A stretch of DNA of 32,022 nucleotides from Chloroflexota bacterium (GCA_022824225.1 JAJEAH010000029.1:1-32022), one strand, 5' to 3'; counted from the first letter of the stretch, positions 13,643 to 22,801 are shown. Numbers and translations are program-made. Notes: generated from the letters alone by a model not told the origin.

Positions 13643-14218
13643 GTGCCGTTACCGCTCACCGCACGTATCGAGGGTCTCCTGTTCGTGGCCGAGCGGCCGC
13701 TCACGGCGGAGGAGATTGCGCGGGTAGCGGGTGAATCGACCCACGCGGTGGCAGCAGCCCTGGCTGAGCTTCAGAGCGCCTGGCGCGACCGGGGCATCAT
13801 GCTGCAGGAGCAGGGCGGCGCCTATCTGCTGGTGTCTCACCCGGACGTGGCGCCGGACATCCGCAGGCTGCTGGGACTGCACCGGGGGGAGCGTTTGACC
13901 AAGGCCGTGCTCGAGACTCTTGCCATTGTCGCCTATTACCAGCCGGTTACGCGCGCCGAAATCGAGCGCATGCGCGGCGTAAATGCAGACCACACGTTGG
14001 CAGTCTTGGTCGGCCGCGAACTGGTTGCGGCGGGTGAACGCCGCCAGACTCCTGGGCGACCGATAGAGTACGGCACGACCTTTGAGTTTCTCAAGCGCTT
14101 TGGTCTCACGAGCTTGGCCGACCTGCCGGATCGGGAGCGTTTCCTGGCCGCGGCGGCAGAAAACGACGCGAGCAGAGAAGAATCCGAGGCCGGCGACAGT
14201 ATTTCAGGCAGCGGCTGA
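13643..14218 (+). CDS. scpB: Segregation and condensation protein B
   Basis: 191 residues, normal ScpB size. It has two winged-helix domains: IEGLLFVAERPLTAEEIARVAG (about 8-29) and KAVLETLAIVAYYQPVTRAEIERMRGVNAD (about 89-118), followed by GRPIEYGTTFEFLKRFGLTSLADLP. It binds the ScpA kleisin in the SMC complex. The frame is open from 13424 inside scpA, but GTG at 13643, just after scpA, is the natural start, with GAAAGG 12 bp upstream. The last 20 residues are acidic and Ser-rich. Confidence 0.94.
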   Translation: MPLPLTARIEGLLFVAERPLTAEEIARVAGESTHAVAAALAELQSAWRDRGIMLQEQGGAYLLVSHPDVAPDIRRLLGLHRGERLTKAVLETLAIVAYYQPVTRAEIERMRGVNADHTLAVLVGRELVAAGERRQTPGRPIEYGTTFEFLKRFGLTSLADLPDRERFLAAAAENDASREESEAGDSISGSG

Positions 14219-14513
14219 GGCCGGGAAATAGGCGCCGGAGACAGGCCGGAGGCCGGGCGTAGGGCGACTGGGTACGCCTCTAGTTCTGTGCCGTAACCAC
14301 GCAGCATCGCGGCGCGGCAGGAGTAGGAGTGGGGGGCTTGCCTACTGTGCAGACAAGTGTCTCTTGTGAGACGCACCGCCTCCCGCGTACGCGCTGTAGA
14401 ATCTACAGTCGGGTCACAGGCAGGCGGCATATACGCCCAGAAGGCGGGAAGCCGCAAACAGCGGCATGCGCGTTCCGGGCGAGACGAACTGATCGATGGG
14501 CAGAACGCGTAGT
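14219..14513. other. Spacer between convergent scpB and rpsI
   Basis: 295 bp between two converging operons, with no supported gene. It contains several small dyads: GTCTC-TTGT-GAGAC (14359-14372), CTGTAGAATCTACAG (14394-14408) and GCCGC-AAACA-GCGGC (14451-14465). None is followed by a T-run on either strand, so a canonical intrinsic terminator for the ribosomal supercluster was not found even though one is expected here. Confidence 0.5.
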
Positions 14514-14912
14514 CTAGCGCTTTGTGTACTGGGACGCCTTGCGGGCCCGCTTCAGGCCGTACTTCTTTCGTTCCTTAACGCGGGCGTCACGGGTCAGCAT
14601 GCCGGCCTTGCGCAGGGAGGGCCGGTACTGTTCATCGGCGTTCACCAGCGCCCGCGCGACGCCATGGCGTATGGCATCGGCTTGCCCGCTCATACCGCCG
14701 CCGACTACTTTCGCTGACACGCGGAAGCTGGCGCCAATTAAGTCGAGCGGCTCCTGAACAACATTCTGGTGCAAGGCCCGGGGGAAATAGTCTTCGACGG
14801 GCTTGCCATTGACAATGATGCCGCGTTCGCCGCCATAGAGGCGAATTCGCGCCACGGCCTCTTTGCGCCGTCCCACGCCCACGTAGTACGGGGCGCTGCT
14901 TTCACTGCTCAT
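14514..14912 (-). CDS. rpsI: 30S ribosomal protein S9
   Basis: 132 residues. S9 binds the 30S head, and its C-terminal tail reaches the P-site t[33 protein letters not shown] and the [19 protein letters not shown] segment are classic, and the protein ends with the conserved basic [11 protein letters not shown] tail. ATG at 14912 overlaps the rplM stop by 11 bp and has GGAG about 9 bp upstream. It is the last gene of the supercluster. Confidence 0.98.
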   Translation of the reverse strand: MSSESSAPYYVGVGRRKEAVARIRLYGGERGIIVNGKPVEDYFPRALHQNVVQEPLDLIGASFRVSAKVVGGGMSGQADAIRHGVARALVNADEQYRPSLRKAGMLTRDARVKERKKYGLKRARKASQYTKR

Positions 14913-15369
14913 CGTTGTTCGCTCCTATCGTATTGTCGTGGAATGGCTCCGGCTGCTGGGCTTCATGGGGATGGTCGGGGCCGGCGTAGACCTTCAGCTT
15001 CTTCAGCATAGCGCGCCCCAGCCGGTTGTGGGGCAGCATGCCCCGCACCGCATGTTCGATCACGCGGTTTGGCTTTCGCTCCATTTGGTCGCCCAATTGG
15101 ACGGCGGAAAGGCCACCGGGGTAGCCGGAGTGCCGGTAGTACGTCTTCTGTTCTCGCTTGCGACCGGTGACGACAATGTTGGCGGAGTTGACGACAATGA
15201 CGTAGTCGCCGGTGTCGATATTGGGAGCGTAGTGCGGCTTGTGCTTGCCGCGCAGCACGTGGGCAATGCGGGAGGCAAGTCGGCCAAGCGTCTGTCCGGT
15301 TGCATCGACCACATACCAGCGACGTTCAACGTCGGCGGTGCGTGTCGCCAGTGTTACGGCGGTCTTCAT
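14902..15369 (-). CDS. rplM: 50S ribosomal protein L13
   Basis: 155 residues. L13 is an early-assembly 23S rRNA-binding protein. [44 protein letters not shown] and the [25 protein letters not shown]-like region are diagnostic. The C-terminal extension after [16 protein letters not shown] is slightly longer than usual and overlaps rpsI. It pairs with rpsI, as in most bacteria, and follows truA by 15 bp. Confidence 0.98.
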   Translation of the reverse strand: MKTAVTLATRTADVERRWYVVDATGQTLGRLASRIAHVLRGKHKPHYAPNIDTGDYVIVVNSANIVVTGRKREQKTYYRHSGYPGGLSAVQLGDQMERKPNRVIEHAVRGMLPHNRLGRAMLKKLKVYAGPDHPHEAQQPEPFHDNTIGANNDEQ

Positions 15370-15384
15370 ACTTCTTGGTCCTCT

Positions 15385-16194
15385 TTATTCCTTAACTGGG
15401 CCGGCCGATGCCGGATATTCTACCCGGACCAAACATAGCCCTTTGGCCGGGGCGGTCGGCCCCGCTAACGCCTTATTCGCGGAGGCCAGTACGCGCTTCA
15501 TGTGGTCAGCGGGCTTGCGTCCTTCGCCAATTTCCAGCGCCGTTCCAACAATCCGGCGCACCATGTGGCGCAGAAACGCATTTGCGCCAATACAGATGCG
15601 CACCATGTCTCCATCCCGACGGCACGACGTTCGTATCACTTCTCGCACAGTTATCGCGTCCTCGGGTTCGCCAGCGGCAAAGGCCCGGAAGTCGTGACTT
15701 CCCACCAAGGCTTGCAGCGCCTCATTTATTGCAGGCGCGTGCAGAGGGTGGCTCCGGTGCAGCGCGAACCGCTCCAGTAGCGGTGATCGCGTCGCAGTAT
15801 TCAAGATGTCGTACCGGTACCACCGGCTAGCCGCGCTGTAGCGGGCATGGAAGCCCGCTTCCGCTCGTGCTACCTCCACAACGGCCACCGACTTTGGCAA
15901 CATCGCGTTCAGCGCTCGCCGCAGGTCGCCGGGCGTGTGCCGCCATGGTGCACTAAAGTGGACAACCTGCCCGCTTGCGTGCACACCGGCATCTGTTCTG
16001 CCGGCAGCCACCACCCGTGCCGCGCGCTGCGTGATGCGCTCGACTGCTCTTTCCAGTTCTGCTTGGACCGTGGGCTCACCGATTTGTATCTGAAAGCCAC
16101 GATAGGGAGTGCCGTCGTATGCTACCACACAGCGGTACGTGGGGATGTCGTCTCCCCCGCCGGGATCCTCAATGTTGGTTTCCTTCTGCAGCAC
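15385..16194 (-). CDS. truA: tRNA pseudouridine(38-40) synthase TruA
   Basis: 269 residues. TruA makes pseudouridine at positions 38-40 of the anticodon arm. Catalytic Asp68 is in AAGRTDAGVHASGQVVHF. YRCVVAYDGTPYRGFQIQ near the N-terminus and the C-terminal FLRHMVRRIVGTALEIGEG match the family. The first 18 residues (MLQKETNIEDPGGGDDIP) are not conserved, and the GTG start at 16194 has no clear ribosome binding site, so the true N-terminus may be shorter. Location between rplQ and rplM is common. Confidence 0.95.
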   Translation of the reverse strand: MLQKETNIEDPGGGDDIPTYRCVVAYDGTPYRGFQIQIGEPTVQAELERAVERITQRAARVVAAGRTDAGVHASGQVVHFSAPWRHTPGDLRRALNAMLPKSVAVVEVARAEAGFHARYSAASRWYRYDILNTATRSPLLERFALHRSHPLHAPAINEALQALVGSHDFRAFAAGEPEDAITVREVIRTSCRRDGDMVRICIGANAFLRHMVRRIVGTALEIGEGRKPADHMKRVLASANKALAGPTAPAKGLCLVRVEYPASAGPVKE

Positions 16195-16269
16195 CTTTCA
16201 TTCGTATCCGGCCCACCGTACCGGTCATCGTGACCCGCGGTTGTGGTCTTGGGGAGGGCCTCAGAAAGC

Positions 16270-16623
16270 CTATTCGACCAACTGAACCATCATCATCTGG
16301 GCGCCGTCGCCCCGGCGCGTAGCCAAACGCAACGTGCGCGTATACCCGCCCGGCCGATCGGCGTACCGCGGTCCGAGCTCAGTAAAGAGATGGTGAATGG
16401 CATCCTGGTGCGGCAGCCGCGAGAGCGCGGTGCGCCGGGCATGCAAGTCGCCGCGTTTGGCCAGCGTAATTAGCCGGTCCATGCGTGAGCGCACTTCTTT
16501 TGCCCGCGCCACCGTGGTATGCACTTCGCCGTTGAGCACGAGTGTGCCAAGCAGGTTGCGGCACAGCGCCTCACGCTTGCCCTTGTCCCGGTTGAGCCTG
16601 CGCACGGCATTTCTCTTCTTCAT
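16270..16623 (-). CDS. rplQ: 50S ribosomal protein L17
   Basis: 117 residues. L17 lies near the polypeptide exit tunnel. RLNRDKGKREALCRNLLGTLVLNGEVHTTVARAKEVRSRMDRLITLAKRG is the typical N-terminal region, and the protein ends in a beta segment with TRTLRLATRRGDGAQMMMVQLVE. The ATG overlaps the rpoA TGA (ATGA), which indicates translational coupling. A 75-bp gap separates it from truA. Confidence 0.98.
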   Translation of the reverse strand: MKKRNAVRRLNRDKGKREALCRNLLGTLVLNGEVHTTVARAKEVRSRMDRLITLAKRGDLHARRTALSRLPHQDAIHHLFTELGPRYADRPGGYTRTLRLATRRGDGAQMMMVQLVE

Positions 16624-17585
16624 ACCGGCACCTCCTCAACTTCCTCGGCGTCGCCAGCGCCATTGGATTCCGTCAGAATCAGGTCGCTCTGCGCCAGCTT
16701 CTCTTTCACCTCAGACAGCGTCTTGGCGCCCAGGCCTTGGATATTCAGCAGGCTCTCCTCATCCATGGCCAGCAGTTGCTCGACGGTGCTGATGCCGCCG
16801 CGCCGCAGGGCGTTGTAGGCGCGATTCTGGAGTTGCAGCGATTCCAAGGGGGTTGACGTAACAGGGTTCTGCCGCGCGATACCCACTTCGATGCGTTGCG
16901 CCAGGGGGTGAAAGTCTCGAATCAGAGAAAAGTAATCGCACAGAATCTGCCCGCTCTGGCCCAGTGCGGTCTCCGGCGTCAGCGTGCCGTCGGTCCACAC
17001 CCGCAGGATCAGAGCGTCCAAGTCCGTGACTTGCCCCACGCGAGCGTGCTCCACGCGGTACTCTACGCGCCTAATGGGCGTGAAGATCGCGTCCACGGGC
17101 ACAACACCAATCGGGGTGTCCTCCTGGGAATCGGAAAGCGTAAAGCCAATGCCCTGTTCCACCGTCAAGTACATTTCCAATTCCGCGTCGTCGCTATCGA
17201 GCGTCGCGATGATCTGATCGGGATTCACGATCGAGATCTCCGGCGGGCATTGGATGTCCGCCGCGGTCACGTTGCCTTCCCGTTTCACGGAGAGGAAGAG
17301 CTCGATGGGATTTGTGGCCGTGGAGGTCAGGCGAATGCGTTTGATGTTCAGGATGATCTGTGTGACGTCTTCGGTAACGCCGGGAATATCGGCAAACTCG
17401 TGCAAGACGCCGGTAATCCGGATAGACGATATAGCTGCGCCGGGCAGGGAGGATAGGAGCACCCGTCGCATTGCGTTTCCCAGCGTATGACCATAGCCGC
17501 GTTTCAGCGGTTCGATGCGAAAATGTCCGTAGTTGTCCTCTGTTTCAATTATTCTTACTTCGGGTTGTACTTCCTGCAGTTCCAA
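16620..17585 (-). CDS. rpoA: DNA-directed RNA polymerase subunit alpha
   Basis: 321 residues. The N-terminal domain (about 1-235) dimerises and scaffolds beta and beta': FRIEPLKRGYGHTLGNAMRRVLLSSLPGAAI is diagnostic. The C-terminal domain (about 255-310) with LQNRAYNALRRGGISTVEQLL...LLNIQGLGAKTLSEVKEKL binds UP elements and activators. A short acidic tail ends the protein. The start is TTG at 17585, supported by GGAGGT 8 bp upstream; the next in-frame Met is too far inside the domain. It follows rpsD after 86 bp and overlaps rplQ by 4 bp. Confidence 0.98.
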   Translation of the reverse strand: MELQEVQPEVRIIETEDNYGHFRIEPLKRGYGHTLGNAMRRVLLSSLPGAAISSIRITGVLHEFADIPGVTEDVTQIILNIKRIRLTSTATNPIELFLSVKREGNVTAADIQCPPEISIVNPDQIIATLDSDDAELEMYLTVEQGIGFTLSDSQEDTPIGVVPVDAIFTPIRRVEYRVEHARVGQVTDLDALILRVWTDGTLTPETALGQSGQILCDYFSLIRDFHPLAQRIEVGIARQNPVTSTPLESLQLQNRAYNALRRGGISTVEQLLAMDEESLLNIQGLGAKTLSEVKEKLAQSDLILTESNGAGDAEEVEEVPV

Positions 17586-17593
17586 TGGGAATT

Positions 17594-17599
17594 ACCTCC
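17594..17599 (-). promoter_or_regulatory. Ribosome binding site of rpoA
   Basis: GGAGGT on the minus strand, 8 bp before TTG at 17585. It fixes the unusual TTG start codon of rpoA. Confidence 0.8.
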
Positions 17600-17671
17600 C
17601 AATACACGATGCGTTCAGGTCTTCGCGGCGTGCGGCAAGACGCCGCCGGCCGCGGATGCCGGGCAGCCGGC

Positions 17672-18301
17672 CTACCGCCGGGAGTAGTACTCGACGATGA
17701 GTTGCTCGTTTAGGTCTGCGTCGATCTCCTGGCGTGTGGGCAAGGATAGAATCTTGCCTTCGAGTTTTTCCTGATCCAAGGAGAGCCAAGCCGGCACAGC
17801 CACAGAACTCAGCCGTTCCGCGGCCGTCTTGAAGTACTCATTGTTGCGACTCTTCGCAAGGACGCCCAACACGTCCCCTTCGCCCACGAGTGCCGAAGGA
17901 ATGTCGCACTTGCGGCCGTTAACTGCAAAGTGGCCGTGGCGCACGATCTGCCTGGCTGCCGCGCGTGAAGACGCAAACCCAAGCCGGTACACGACGTTGT
18001 CGAGGCGTGTTTCCAGGAGTTGGAGCAGCGTTGTGCCCGTAACGCCGGGCCGAGACGTTGCCAACGTAAAATACTTGCGAAACTGGCGCTCGAAAATGCC
18101 GTACATGCGCCGCGCCTTCTGCTTCTCGCGCAAGCGCAAGCCATAGTCCGAAATCCGGCGCCGCATATTGGTGTGCATGCCGGGAGGTCTATTGCGGTTT
18201 TCAACCGGACATTTGGGTGTGAAGCACTTGTCCCCCTTTAGAAAGAGCTTCTGCTCTTCCCGGCGGCACAGTCGACACACTGGGCCAACATATCGTGCCA
18301 T
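17672..18301 (-). CDS. rpsD: 30S ribosomal protein S4, zinc-binding form
   Basis: 209 residues. S4 nucleates 30S assembly by binding the 16S five-way junction and often represses its operon. The N-terminus carries C9-x2-C12-x13-C26-x4-C31, the C+ form with a structural zinc. The S4 RNA-binding domain is [38 protein letters not shown] (about 93-130). ATG at 18301 has GAGGAG about 7 bp upstream. Confidence 0.98.
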   Translation of the reverse strand: MARYVGPVCRLCRREEQKLFLKGDKCFTPKCPVENRNRPPGMHTNMRRRISDYGLRLREKQKARRMYGIFERQFRKYFTLATSRPGVTGTTLLQLLETRLDNVVYRLGFASSRAAARQIVRHGHFAVNGRKCDIPSALVGEGDVLGVLAKSRNNEYFKTAAERLSSVAVPAWLSLDQEKLEGKILSLPTRQEIDADLNEQLIVEYYSRR

Positions 18302-18330
18302 GAACTCTCCTCAAAACTCCTGAACTATGC

Positions 18331-18720
18331 CTAGACGCGCCGGCGCCGGGGCGGTCGGGGACCGTTGTGCGGCACTGGCGTCACGTCGGTGATGCTGATA
18401 ACTTGTATGCCGCCCGCTTGTAGTGAGCGAATGGCGGATTCTCGCCCTGAGCCCGGGCCATTCACGGAAACTTCCACTTGTCCCATGCCGAAGTCTGCGG
18501 CCTTGCGGGCTACGGTTTCCGCGGCAACCTGCGCCGCGTAGGGCGTACCCTTGCGAGAGCCGCTAAATCCCGCCGAACCGGAGCTTGCCCAGCAGAGCGT
18601 GTTTCCATTCATATCGGTGATGGTGATCAGGGTATTGTTGAAGGTCGAACGAATGAAAGCCTTGCCGCGGGCAACGGTGCGGCGTTCGCGTCGGCGTGGG
18701 CGTGAGCGTGTTTCCGGCAT
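18331..18720 (-). CDS. rpsK: 30S ribosomal protein S11
   Basis: 129 residues. S11 lines the mRNA path at the platform near the Shine-Dalgarno helix. [46 protein letters not shown] and [38 protein letters not shown] are diagnostic. GAGGAAAG precedes the ATG. The gap to rpsM is 21 bp. Confidence 0.98.
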   Translation of the reverse strand: MPETRSRPRRRERRTVARGKAFIRSTFNNTLITITDMNGNTLCWASSGSAGFSGSRKGTPYAAQVAAETVARKAADFGMGQVEVSVNGPGSGRESAIRSLQAGGIQVISITDVTPVPHNGPRPPRRRRV

Positions 18721-18741
18721 TGACTACTTTCCTCGGTACGG

Positions 18742-19125
18742 TTACTTCTTCAACACAGCCCGTTTGCGGCCGGCAACAGTCTTGGGCCGGCCCTTACGGG
18801 TACGTGCATTCGTGCGTGTGCGTTGGCCGTTCGTCGGCAGGCCGCGCCGGTGCCGCAATCCGCGATAGCAGCCGATTTCGATCAGCCGCCCGATATTCTG
18901 TTGCACTTCGCGCCGCAAGTCGCCTTCCACAAGGTGGTTGCCGCCGATGACGTCACGGATCCGGGTTACCTCGTCTTCCGTGAGGTCTTGGACTTTCGTA
19001 TCCGGCATCACCTGGGCCTTCTCCAGGATCTTGTACGACGTCGAGCGCCCAATGCCGTAGATATAGGTCAGGCCTACCCACACGTGCTTATCGCGCGGCA
19101 GGTCTACGCCAACTATTCGTGCCAT
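18742..19125 (-). CDS. rpsM: 30S ribosomal protein S13
   Basis: 127 residues. S13 forms inter-subunit bridges in the 30S head. [26 protein letters not shown] at the start and [26 protein letters not shown] near the end are diagnostic. It ends in the conserved basic tail. ATG at 19125 follows a strong AGGAGG. It follows rpmJ after 51 bp. Confidence 0.98.
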   Translation of the reverse strand: MARIVGVDLPRDKHVWVGLTYIYGIGRSTSYKILEKAQVMPDTKVQDLTEDEVTRIRDVIGGNHLVEGDLRREVQQNIGRLIEIGCYRGLRHRRGLPTNGQRTRTNARTRKGRPKTVAGRKRAVLKK

Positions 19126-19176
19126 GCTCCACCTCCTATGGACGCCAGCCGTTCTACCGGGGCGAACGGATGCCCC

Positions 19177-19290
19177 TTAGCCTTGTCGCTGCTTGTGGCG
19201 GGGGTTCGTGCAAATGATACGCACGACTCTGCGGCGGCGTATCACCTTGCACTGCTCACAGCGCCGCCGCACTGATGATTGCACTTTCAT
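19177..19290 (-). CDS. rpmJ: 50S ribosomal protein L36, zinc-binding form
   Basis: 37 residues, full length. It begins [20 protein letters not shown] and ends [11 protein letters not shown]. The zinc ligands C11, C14, C27 and H32 are all present, so this is the C+ paralogue. L36 stabilises 23S rRNA near the peptidyl transferase base. GGGAGGAG lies about 10 bp upstream of the ATG. It sits between infA and rpsM as in most bacteria. Confidence 0.97.
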   Translation of the reverse strand: MKVQSSVRRRCEQCKVIRRRRVVRIICTNPRHKQRQG

Positions 19291-19295
19291 AGTCT

Positions 19296-19520
19296 CTATC
19301 TCCTCCCTCGCCAGGTAATCCTGCCCCGGGTAAGGTCGTAGGGCGAAAGTTCTACTGTTACCCGGTCGCCTGCCCCTACTCGAATGAAATTGAGGCGCAG
19401 CTTGCCGGAGAGGTGGGCCATGACCTCGTGGCCGTTGTCCAACTCCACGCGAAACTCCGCGTTTGGCAGAACGTCCTGCACCACTCCTTCGATTTCGATT
19501 GTGTCTTTCTTCTTTGGCAC
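19296..19520 (-). CDS. infA: Translation initiation factor IF-1
   Basis: 74 residues, the usual IF-1 length. A single S1/OB-fold domain: [41 protein letters not shown]...[22 protein letters not shown]-1 binds the A site during initiation and stimulates IF-2 and IF-3. GTG at 19520 is chosen over the GTG at 19532 because it gives family length and has GGAG with a 6-bp spacer, whereas the upstream codon has only a 3-bp spacer to AGGGAG. It follows map after 23 bp. Confidence 0.96.
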   Translation of the reverse strand: MPKKKDTIEIEGVVQDVLPNAEFRVELDNGHEVMAHLSGKLRLNFIRVGAGDRVTVELSPYDLTRGRITWRGRR

Positions 19521-19543
19521 CGCTGTCTCCACGCGCTCCCTAG

Positions 19544-20332
19544 TTACGCAACTTTGGTCAGGATCTCCGGACCTGCTTCCGTAATCACGATCGAGTGTTC
19601 GTAGTGTGCTGAAAGGCTACCGTCGGCGGTAACTGCCGTCCAGCCGTCGTCAAGGACTTTAACCCGCCAGTCGCCGAGCGCTACCATAGGCTCGATGGCG
19701 ATTGTCATTCCCGCGCGCAATTCCAAACCCTCGCCGGCGTCACCGAAGTTAGGCACTTGCGGGGCTTCATGCATTACTTTGCCGATACCGTGTCCGACGA
19801 AATCCCGTATGACGGCAAGCCCTTGGGCTTCCACCCACGACTGAATAGCGAAGCCGATGTCGCCCAGGTGGTTGCCCGGCACGGCCGCCGCGATGCCACG
19901 GCGCAACGCTTCGCGGGTGGCGTGCATCACCCGTTCCGCTTCAGCGCTTGCGCTGCCAATCGCATAGGTTACTGCCGCATCGCCGTGCCACCCGCTATAG
20001 ATGGCGCCGACGTCAACGCTTAATATATCCCCTTCCCGCAAACGGTACTTGCTCGGTATGCCGTGCACCACTTGCTCATTCACCGATGCGCAGATCGTGC
20101 ACGGGAACCCATGGTACCCCTTGAAAGACGGCACAGCCTTGCGCTTCTTTATCTCGGCTTCTGCCAGCGCATCCAGTTCTGCCGTTGTCGCGCCAGGCAC
20201 TGTATGCTCGCCGAGTAGCGCAAGGACTTCAGCTACTATCTTACCCGCTGAACGCATGTGGCGCAACTGTCGCGGTGTTTTGAGTTGTATCGATCGTGTC
20301 ATTTTCACGTCACGTGCTCGCCGGTGGGCCAT
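19544..20332 (-). CDS. map: Methionine aminopeptidase, type I
   Basis: 262 residues. It removes the initiator Met from nascent proteins with small second residues. All five metal ligands are present: D107, D118, H181, E214 and E245, in [28 protein letters not shown] and YEHSIVI. ATG at 20332 is 1 bp after the adk stop and has GGAG 5 bp upstream; the internal ATG at 20302 lacks a ribosome binding site. Cotranscribed with adk and infA. Confidence 0.97.
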   Translation of the reverse strand: MAHRRARDVKMTRSIQLKTPRQLRHMRSAGKIVAEVLALLGEHTVPGATTAELDALAEAEIKKRKAVPSFKGYHGFPCTICASVNEQVVHGIPSKYRLREGDILSVDVGAIYSGWHGDAAVTYAIGSASAEAERVMHATREALRRGIAAAVPGNHLGDIGFAIQSWVEAQGLAVIRDFVGHGIGKVMHEAPQVPNFGDAGEGLELRAGMTIAIEPMVALGDWRVKVLDDGWTAVTADGSLSAHYEHSIVITEAGPEILTKVA

Positions 20333-20333
20333 T

Positions 20334-21014
20334 TCACTCCGCGTCGAGCGCGCTCAGAATGCCTTGGATACTCCCGGTGACGTCTTCTATCGATTGCGAG
20401 CCGTCCACTTTGCGGAGCAGGTGTTTCTTCCCGTAGTAGTTGAGGAGAGGCTGGGTTTGCTCGCGGTAGACTGAGATTCGTTTGCGGATGGTCTCCGGTT
20501 GGTCGTCTACTCGCTGCTGCAAGGGAAGGCCGTCCAAATTGCACTGGCCGGCTACGCGCGGCGGGTTCTTGGACAGGTGGTACGAGTGACCGCGGGGGCA
20601 TACGCGCCGGCCTTCGGTCCGTTGTACGATCTCTTCCGTGTCACTGCGGATCTCGATCACCGCGTCAACCTGTTGACAGAATTCCGCCAGTGTTTGGTCC
20701 AGCGCCTCGGCTTGCGCAACGGTGCGTGGAAAGCCATCCAGCACCACTCCTTTCTCGAGTTCCCGGGCACAGAGCTCTTCCTTTACCATCGCTACCACCA
20801 GGTGGTCCGGCGCATACTCGCCTCTGGTGTAGAACTCCTTAGCTTGCCGGCCCAGTGGAGTCTGGGCCTGGATATTGTGCCGGATGAGATTCCCGGTGGA
20901 TAGGTGCCGGAGCCCAAAGCTCGCGGCGATGGCCAGCGCTTGTGTACCCTTGCCGGCGCCAGGCGGACCCAAGAGTATGACGTTGAGCGTCTTCGTGAAG
21001 GTCAGCTTTGCCAC
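20334..21014 (-). CDS. adk: Adenylate kinase with altered zinc lid
   Basis: 226 residues of the long-lid class. It interconverts ATP plus AMP and two ADP. The P-loop GPPGAGKGT is at 16-24, and GNLIR, LDGFPRT (92-98) and GRR..C follow. The lid (about 134-172) normally has four zinc ligands in CxxC...CxxC/D. Here C139 is followed by PRGH with one residue missing, and C158 is followed by NLD, so only C139, C158 and D161 (perhaps H143) could bind metal. The GTG start shares one base with the secY TAG. Confidence 0.96.
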   Translation of the reverse strand: MAKLTFTKTLNVILLGPPGAGKGTQALAIAASFGLRHLSTGNLIRHNIQAQTPLGRQAKEFYTRGEYAPDHLVVAMVKEELCARELEKGVVLDGFPRTVAQAEALDQTLAEFCQQVDAVIEIRSDTEEIVQRTEGRRVCPRGHSYHLSKNPPRVAGQCNLDGLPLQQRVDDQPETIRKRISVYREQTQPLLNYYGKKHLLRKVDGSQSIEDVTGSIQGILSALDAE

Positions 21015-22351
21015 TAGCGCAGGAATCCTTCGTACTGGCGCATGAGCAACTGGGCTTCAAGGTTCTTCATGGTATCTTGCACGACACCGACGACGATGAG
21101 CATGCCCGTGCTGCTCAGCATGAGGGCCTGCACGCCGGTTATCCCCTGAATTATGAACGGAGATACCGCGATGAGTCCCAAAAAGAGGGCGCCGGCGAGC
21201 GTGATGCGGAAGATCACACTGTTCAGGTACTGCGACGTGGGCCTGCCGGGTCGAATCCCGGGTATGAACCCGCCGTTCTTCTGCAGGACTTCAGGGATAT
21301 TCTGCTGCTGGAAAATGATGGCGGTGTAGAAGTACGTAAACGCCACGACCAGCAAGAAATAGAGAGTCCAGTAGAGCGGCGCTTGAGGATCGAACGCGCT
21401 GATGACGAAAGATGCGACGCTCCTTATCCATCCCGCATTCGCTGCCTGGAAGTAACTGGCTACCGTGCTGGGGAAGATCAGGAACGATATCGCGAAGATC
21501 AGGGGAATCATGCCCGCGGAGTTGATCTTGAGCGGTATATGGGTGGTCTGGCCGCCATACTGCCGCCGGCCGTGCATGCGCTTGGCGTAGTGCACGGGAA
21601 TGCGCCGCTGGGCCTCGTACATCACCACGATGCCGACCACAATGAGAATGGCAAGCGCGCCAATGATGAAGAGCGTGAGCGTGGCGGTGCCGCCGGTCTG
21701 ACCCAGCACGGCCTGGCCGATGGTGGTTGGCAGCCGGGCGACAATGCCGGCGAAGATGATGAGCGAAATGCCCTGACCGATGCCGTTCTCCGTGATGAGT
21801 TCGCCTATCCACACCAGGAACATGGTGCCCGCCGTCATGCTGATGATGAGGGACAGGCTGCTCAGAAACGTCGCGCTATCGAAGAGGTTGAAGCCGCGAA
21901 TCACCCCCATCTGGGTGAAGATCGTGGCCTGGCCGAAGGCCGAAAGCACGGCCAGCGGCACGGTGCCAATGCGCATGTACTGGTTCATGCGGGCCCTGGC
22001 GCTCTCGCCGCCTTCCCGCGACATGGCTTGCAGTGCGGGAATTACCGGCGTCATCAATTGCACGATGATCGTCGCCGTAATGTACGGGTAGACGCCCATG
22101 GCAACGATTGAGAAGTTGGCCAGCGCGCCGCCAGAGAACATATCCAGCAAGCCCAGGAACTGCTGTTGCTGAAAGAGCTCCTGCAGGGCTTGCCGGTCTA
22201 CGCCGGGCACGGGTATGTGCGCCGCGAATCGAAAGACCGTAAGCAAGCCTAACGTAAAGATGAGCTTGCGCCGGATGTCGGGCAGCTTGAAGGCGTTATA
22301 GGCGGCTTGAATGAGCGACGGGGACTTCTGTGAAGGGGTGGATACGGCCAC
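21014..22351 (-). CDS. secY: Preprotein translocase subunit SecY
   Basis: 445 residues, ten transmembrane helices. It is the central pore of the Sec translocon in the cytoplasmic membrane. The N-terminal SLIQAAYNAFKLPDIRRKLIFTL, the plug region, PYITATIIVQLM and IPGIRPGRPTSQYLN are typical of SecY. The start is GTG at 22351, 6 bp after rplO, with GGGAAGG upstream at a somewhat long spacing. The gene shares its last base with the adk start, matching the usual rplO-secY-adk-map order. Confidence 0.98.
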   Translation of the reverse strand: MAVSTPSQKSPSLIQAAYNAFKLPDIRRKLIFTLGLLTVFRFAAHIPVPGVDRQALQELFQQQQFLGLLDMFSGGALANFSIVAMGVYPYITATIIVQLMTPVIPALQAMSREGGESARARMNQYMRIGTVPLAVLSAFGQATIFTQMGVIRGFNLFDSATFLSSLSLIISMTAGTMFLVWIGELITENGIGQGISLIIFAGIVARLPTTIGQAVLGQTGGTATLTLFIIGALAILIVVGIVVMYEAQRRIPVHYAKRMHGRRQYGGQTTHIPLKINSAGMIPLIFAISFLIFPSTVASYFQAANAGWIRSVASFVISAFDPQAPLYWTLYFLLVVAFTYFYTAIIFQQQNIPEVLQKNGGFIPGIRPGRPTSQYLNSVIFRITLAGALFLGLIAVSPFIIQGITGVQALMLSSTGMLIVVGVVQDTMKNLEAQLLMRQYEGFLR

Positions 22352-22357
22352 GCGGCG

Positions 22358-22801
22358 CTAGCCTTCCCTTACACTGCCGCCGGCCGCCTCGATCTTAGCG
22401 CGTGCGGCTTGGGAAAACTTGGGCGCTTGCACGGTAAGCTGGTGGGTGAGTTCGCCGTCGCCAAGCACTTTTACCTGCGTGGACCGGGCGAGACCCCGCG
22501 CAACCATATCCGCGGCGGTTACCGTGTCACCAGCGGCGAACGTGCGCTGAAGATCGCTTACGTTCACCGGATCGTAGACGACCCGGAAGCGAGCATTGCT
22601 GAAGCCGCGCCGGTGGGGCAAGCGCCGCACAAATGGCGTCTGGCCGCCCTCAAACCACGCGGGGACGCCACCACCGGACCGGGACTTCTGGCCTTTCGTG
22701 CCACGTCCCGCCGTCTTATGGCCTCTGCCGCCGTGTCCGCGTGCGACGCGCTTGCGCCGCCGTCTGGCGCCAACCGCTGCGCGGAGCGCGTGTCGTTCCA
22801 T
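22358..22801 (-). CDS. rplO: 50S ribosomal protein L15
   Basis: 147 residues. L15 binds 23S rRNA late in 50S assembly. The glycine- and arginine-rich N-terminus (RKRVARGHGGRGHKTAGRGTKGQKSRSGG) and EGGQTPFVRRLPHRRGFSN are diagnostic. The first 14 residues differ from the common MKLHDL start but align in length. ATG at 22801 has AGGACAG about 8 bp upstream. Confidence 0.97.
   Translation of the reverse strand: MERHALRAAVGARRRRKRVARGHGGRGHKTAGRGTKGQKSRSGGGVPAWFEGGQTPFVRRLPHRRGFSNARFRVVYDPVNVSDLQRTFAAGDTVTAADMVARGLARSTQVKVLGDGELTHQLTVQAPKFSQAARAKIEAAGGSVREG

Noticed and set aside
21008-22111. 367-residue open frame on the plus strand opposite secY
   Set aside because: Fully antisense to secY, with His/Asp/Arg-rich low-quality sequence. 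Typical complement of hydrophobic codons, not a gene.
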